5,798 bases of DNA from Methanosarcina sp. (GTDB lineage Archaea > Halobacteriota > Methanosarcinia > Methanosarcinales > Methanosarcinaceae). The position numbers and the translations under genes were made by a program. Below, one piece after another: positions 4,827-5,798 of the stretch (positions are counted from its first letter, which is position 1; each line of letters starts with the position of its first letter). The notes below the pieces were generated by a model that was not told where the DNA came from, did no database searches, and saw only the letters and a list, made by a program, of their open reading frames with translations. The stretch covers positions 1-5,798 of the forward strand of contig DUGS01000153.1 in the NCBI GenBank assembly GCA_013331265.1, in the 5' to 3' direction.

Positions 4827-5159
4827 TTGGCATTTCTGGACAAATTGTTCAAAAAGAAGATTGAGGGAAAGACCGTAGAGGAATGGTACGGGCTTGCAGT
4901 AGCAGAAACTGATCCGGAAAAGAAAATTGAGTATTTCGATAAGGTTCTGGCGTTAAAACCTGACTTTGCAGGTGCCTGGAACCTCAGAGGGCTTGAATTT
5001 GTGGTCCTGAAGCGATATGAAGAAGCCATTGCTTCTTTTGACAAAGCGCTTGAAATAAGGCCCAGCTATCTGGAAGCAAAATACAATAAAGAGGACGCTG
5101 AAACCGAAATAAGGAAGACCCGGACAGCAGAAAAATCGGCTGAAGAGAAGTCCATTTGA
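4827..5159 (+). CDS. Small TPR-repeat protein
   Basis: This 110-residue cytoplasmic protein contains tetratricopeptide repeats, helix pairs that mediate protein-protein contacts. After a basic amphipathic start (AFLDKLFKKK), one degenerate repeat covers about 17-47 (WYGLA ... FDKVLALKPDF). A clear repeat covers 48-81 (AWNLRGLEFVVLKRYEEAIASFDKALEIRPSY) by its W/G/Y/A/F/A/P pattern; the remainder begins a third helix and ends in a charged tail. Two to three repeats are fewer than in a full TPR scaffold, so it is probably an adaptor or an oligomerising protein. The start is TTG: an in-frame TGA lies directly before it, and the ribosome binding site at 4813-4822 is correctly spaced. It is convergent with the downstream reductase gene. 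No partner is indicated by the context. Confidence 0.85.
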   Translation: MAFLDKLFKKKIEGKTVEEWYGLAVAETDPEKKIEYFDKVLALKPDFAGAWNLRGLEFVVLKRYEEAIASFDKALEIRPSYLEAKYNKEDAETEIRKTRTAEKSAEEKSI

Positions 5160-5238
5160 AGAAAATAGATAACGATCAGCAAAGCTACGGGGAAAGAGAA
5201 GGGGAAATAAAAGAAGAGGGGACAGAAGGTTAAGAACC

Positions 5239-5266
5239 AAAAAACGCACATGAAATGTATAAAAAA
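5239..5266 (-). terminator. Oligo-T terminator for the minus-strand reductase gene
   Basis: Read on the minus strand, two T6 tracts (5261-5266 and 5239-5244) lie 60-90 bp beyond the stop codon, followed by a long pyrimidine-rich run. No comparable plus-strand T tract follows the TPR gene before it meets the convergent gene. Confidence 0.5.
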
Positions 5267-5301
5267 TAGTATCCGGGCAGGTAGATTTTGACTGACTGCC
5301 A

Positions 5302-5329
5302 GAACTGAAGATTTAGAACTTAAGATTTA
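5302..5329. repeat. 14-bp tandem repeat ending at a stop codon
   Basis: GAACTGAAGATTTA (5302-5315) is followed directly by GAACTTAAGATTTA (5316-5329), with one mismatch. The final TTA of the second copy is the complement of the reductase stop codon TAA, so the duplication begins at the stop and extends the 3' untranslated region. Confidence 0.85.
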
Positions 5330-5798
5330 TTTCTTTCCACGGTTCAGAGCCTGAAGGCCGAGTTTTACAGGACCCGGAAGTTTTCCACACTGCATGACTT
5401 TCATCTGCTCGGGGGAAATAAACTTGAAAGCCGCGTTCATGAGGGCGTCAGATTTCATAATTCCGTCCATTATCTGCCTTGCCTGAACCGAAGTTTCAAG
5501 CGCTGACCCGAACTGAGCTCTCCAGCGCCTGTCATATTCTTCAAGCCTGCATTTTCCGGCTGCAAATTCGGCTGCCGTTTCCCCGGCAATTTTTCCGGCA
5601 ATCATTGCAGGGGGAATTCCACCTCCGTTTGTTGCGATGATGTGGCCCGCGGCATCACCTGCGATAAGGGAGTCTTCGGTTGCAGTTTTTGCAGGGGCCC
5701 CGTTTACGGGAATAATGCCTGCAATGACATTCATTATGACGGCGTTTTTCAACTTTGGGGCGGCGAGAGGGTGCTCATGCATGAAACGGTGCAGGTAC
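5327..5798 (-). CDS. Geranylgeranyl reductase family flavoprotein, C-terminal part (runs off the window)
   Basis: Only the last 156 or so residues are present. The reading frame stays open through the right edge: five further codons (Y-L-H-R-F) precede the methionine at 5782, so that methionine is internal. The fragment carries a typical C-terminal FAD-binding element, SLIAGDAAGH followed by TNGGGI, and then a helix rich in AGKIAGE, as in archaeal digeranylgeranylglycerophospholipid reductases. Those enzymes use FAD and a reduced donor such as ferredoxin to saturate the isoprenoid chains of membrane ether lipids. The YDRRWRAQFG segment after it is also characteristic of the family. The N-terminal dinucleotide-binding fold lies outside the window. 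Methanosarcina has several paralogues, some acting on other isoprenoids such as quinone-like methanophenazine, so the exact substrate is not determined. The stop is TAA at 5329-5327. Confidence 0.85.
   Translation of the reverse strand, partial: YLHRFMHEHPLAAPKLKNAVIMNVIAGIIPVNGAPAKTATEDSLIAGDAAGHIIATNGGGIPPAMIAGKIAGETAAEFAAGKCRLEEYDRRWRAQFGSALETSVQARQIMDGIMKSDALMNAAFKFISPEQMKVMQCGKLPGPVKLGLQALNRGKK

Noticed and set aside
1062..5159. Pyrrolysine read-through at UAG codons, possible in Methanosarcina
   Set aside because: The genes end with TAA or TGA, and none has a TAG that joins two coding parts.
5327..5782. The reductase as a complete 151-residue protein starting at 5782
   Set aside because: The frame stays open to the right edge and the family is near 400 residues, so the methionine is internal and the gene is cut by the window.

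Overview
The window looks like part of a Methanosarcina-type methanogenic archaeal chromosome. The evidence is AT-rich intergenic DNA with archaeal BRE/TATA-like promoters, tRNA genes without an encoded CCA end, oligo-T termination tracts, an archaeal-type class I aldolase, and a geranylgeranyl reductase of the kind that saturates archaeal ether lipids. The genus is inferred from overall character, not from a database search.

Layout. Positions 223-641 hold three tRNA genes: two identical tRNA-Asn(GUU) genes flanking a CAU-anticodon tRNA. The CAU tRNA is an elongator-type tRNA-Met or, more likely in my reading, tRNA-Ile2. Both Asn genes have a TATA-like box about 70 bp upstream and an inverted repeat in between. 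After a 420-bp gene-free stretch carrying the next promoter and a long G-poor leader, positions 1062-3479 hold two codirectional genes 60 bp apart: an archaeal class I fructose-bisphosphate aldolase and a pyruvate kinase. They probably form one transcript for central carbon metabolism, with the aldolase serving gluconeogenesis or glycogen use and the pyruvate kinase the glycolytic exit to pyruvate. Positions 3683-4600 encode a 305-residue exported or membrane-anchored protein of unknown function with nine potential N-glycosylation sites and a single cysteine in a lipobox-like context. Positions 4827-5159 encode a small TPR protein that must use a TTG start. Convergent to it, the 3' end of a geranylgeranyl-reductase-family flavoprotein runs off the right edge on the minus strand.

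No mobile element, CRISPR array or defence system is visible, and I do not see a clearly new multi-gene system. The points most worth following are the identity of the CAU tRNA, the K+-independent signature in the pyruvate kinase, the unknown surface protein, a palindrome sitting on the aldolase promoter, and three unrelated short tandem repeats (12-14 bp period) that all lie between genes.
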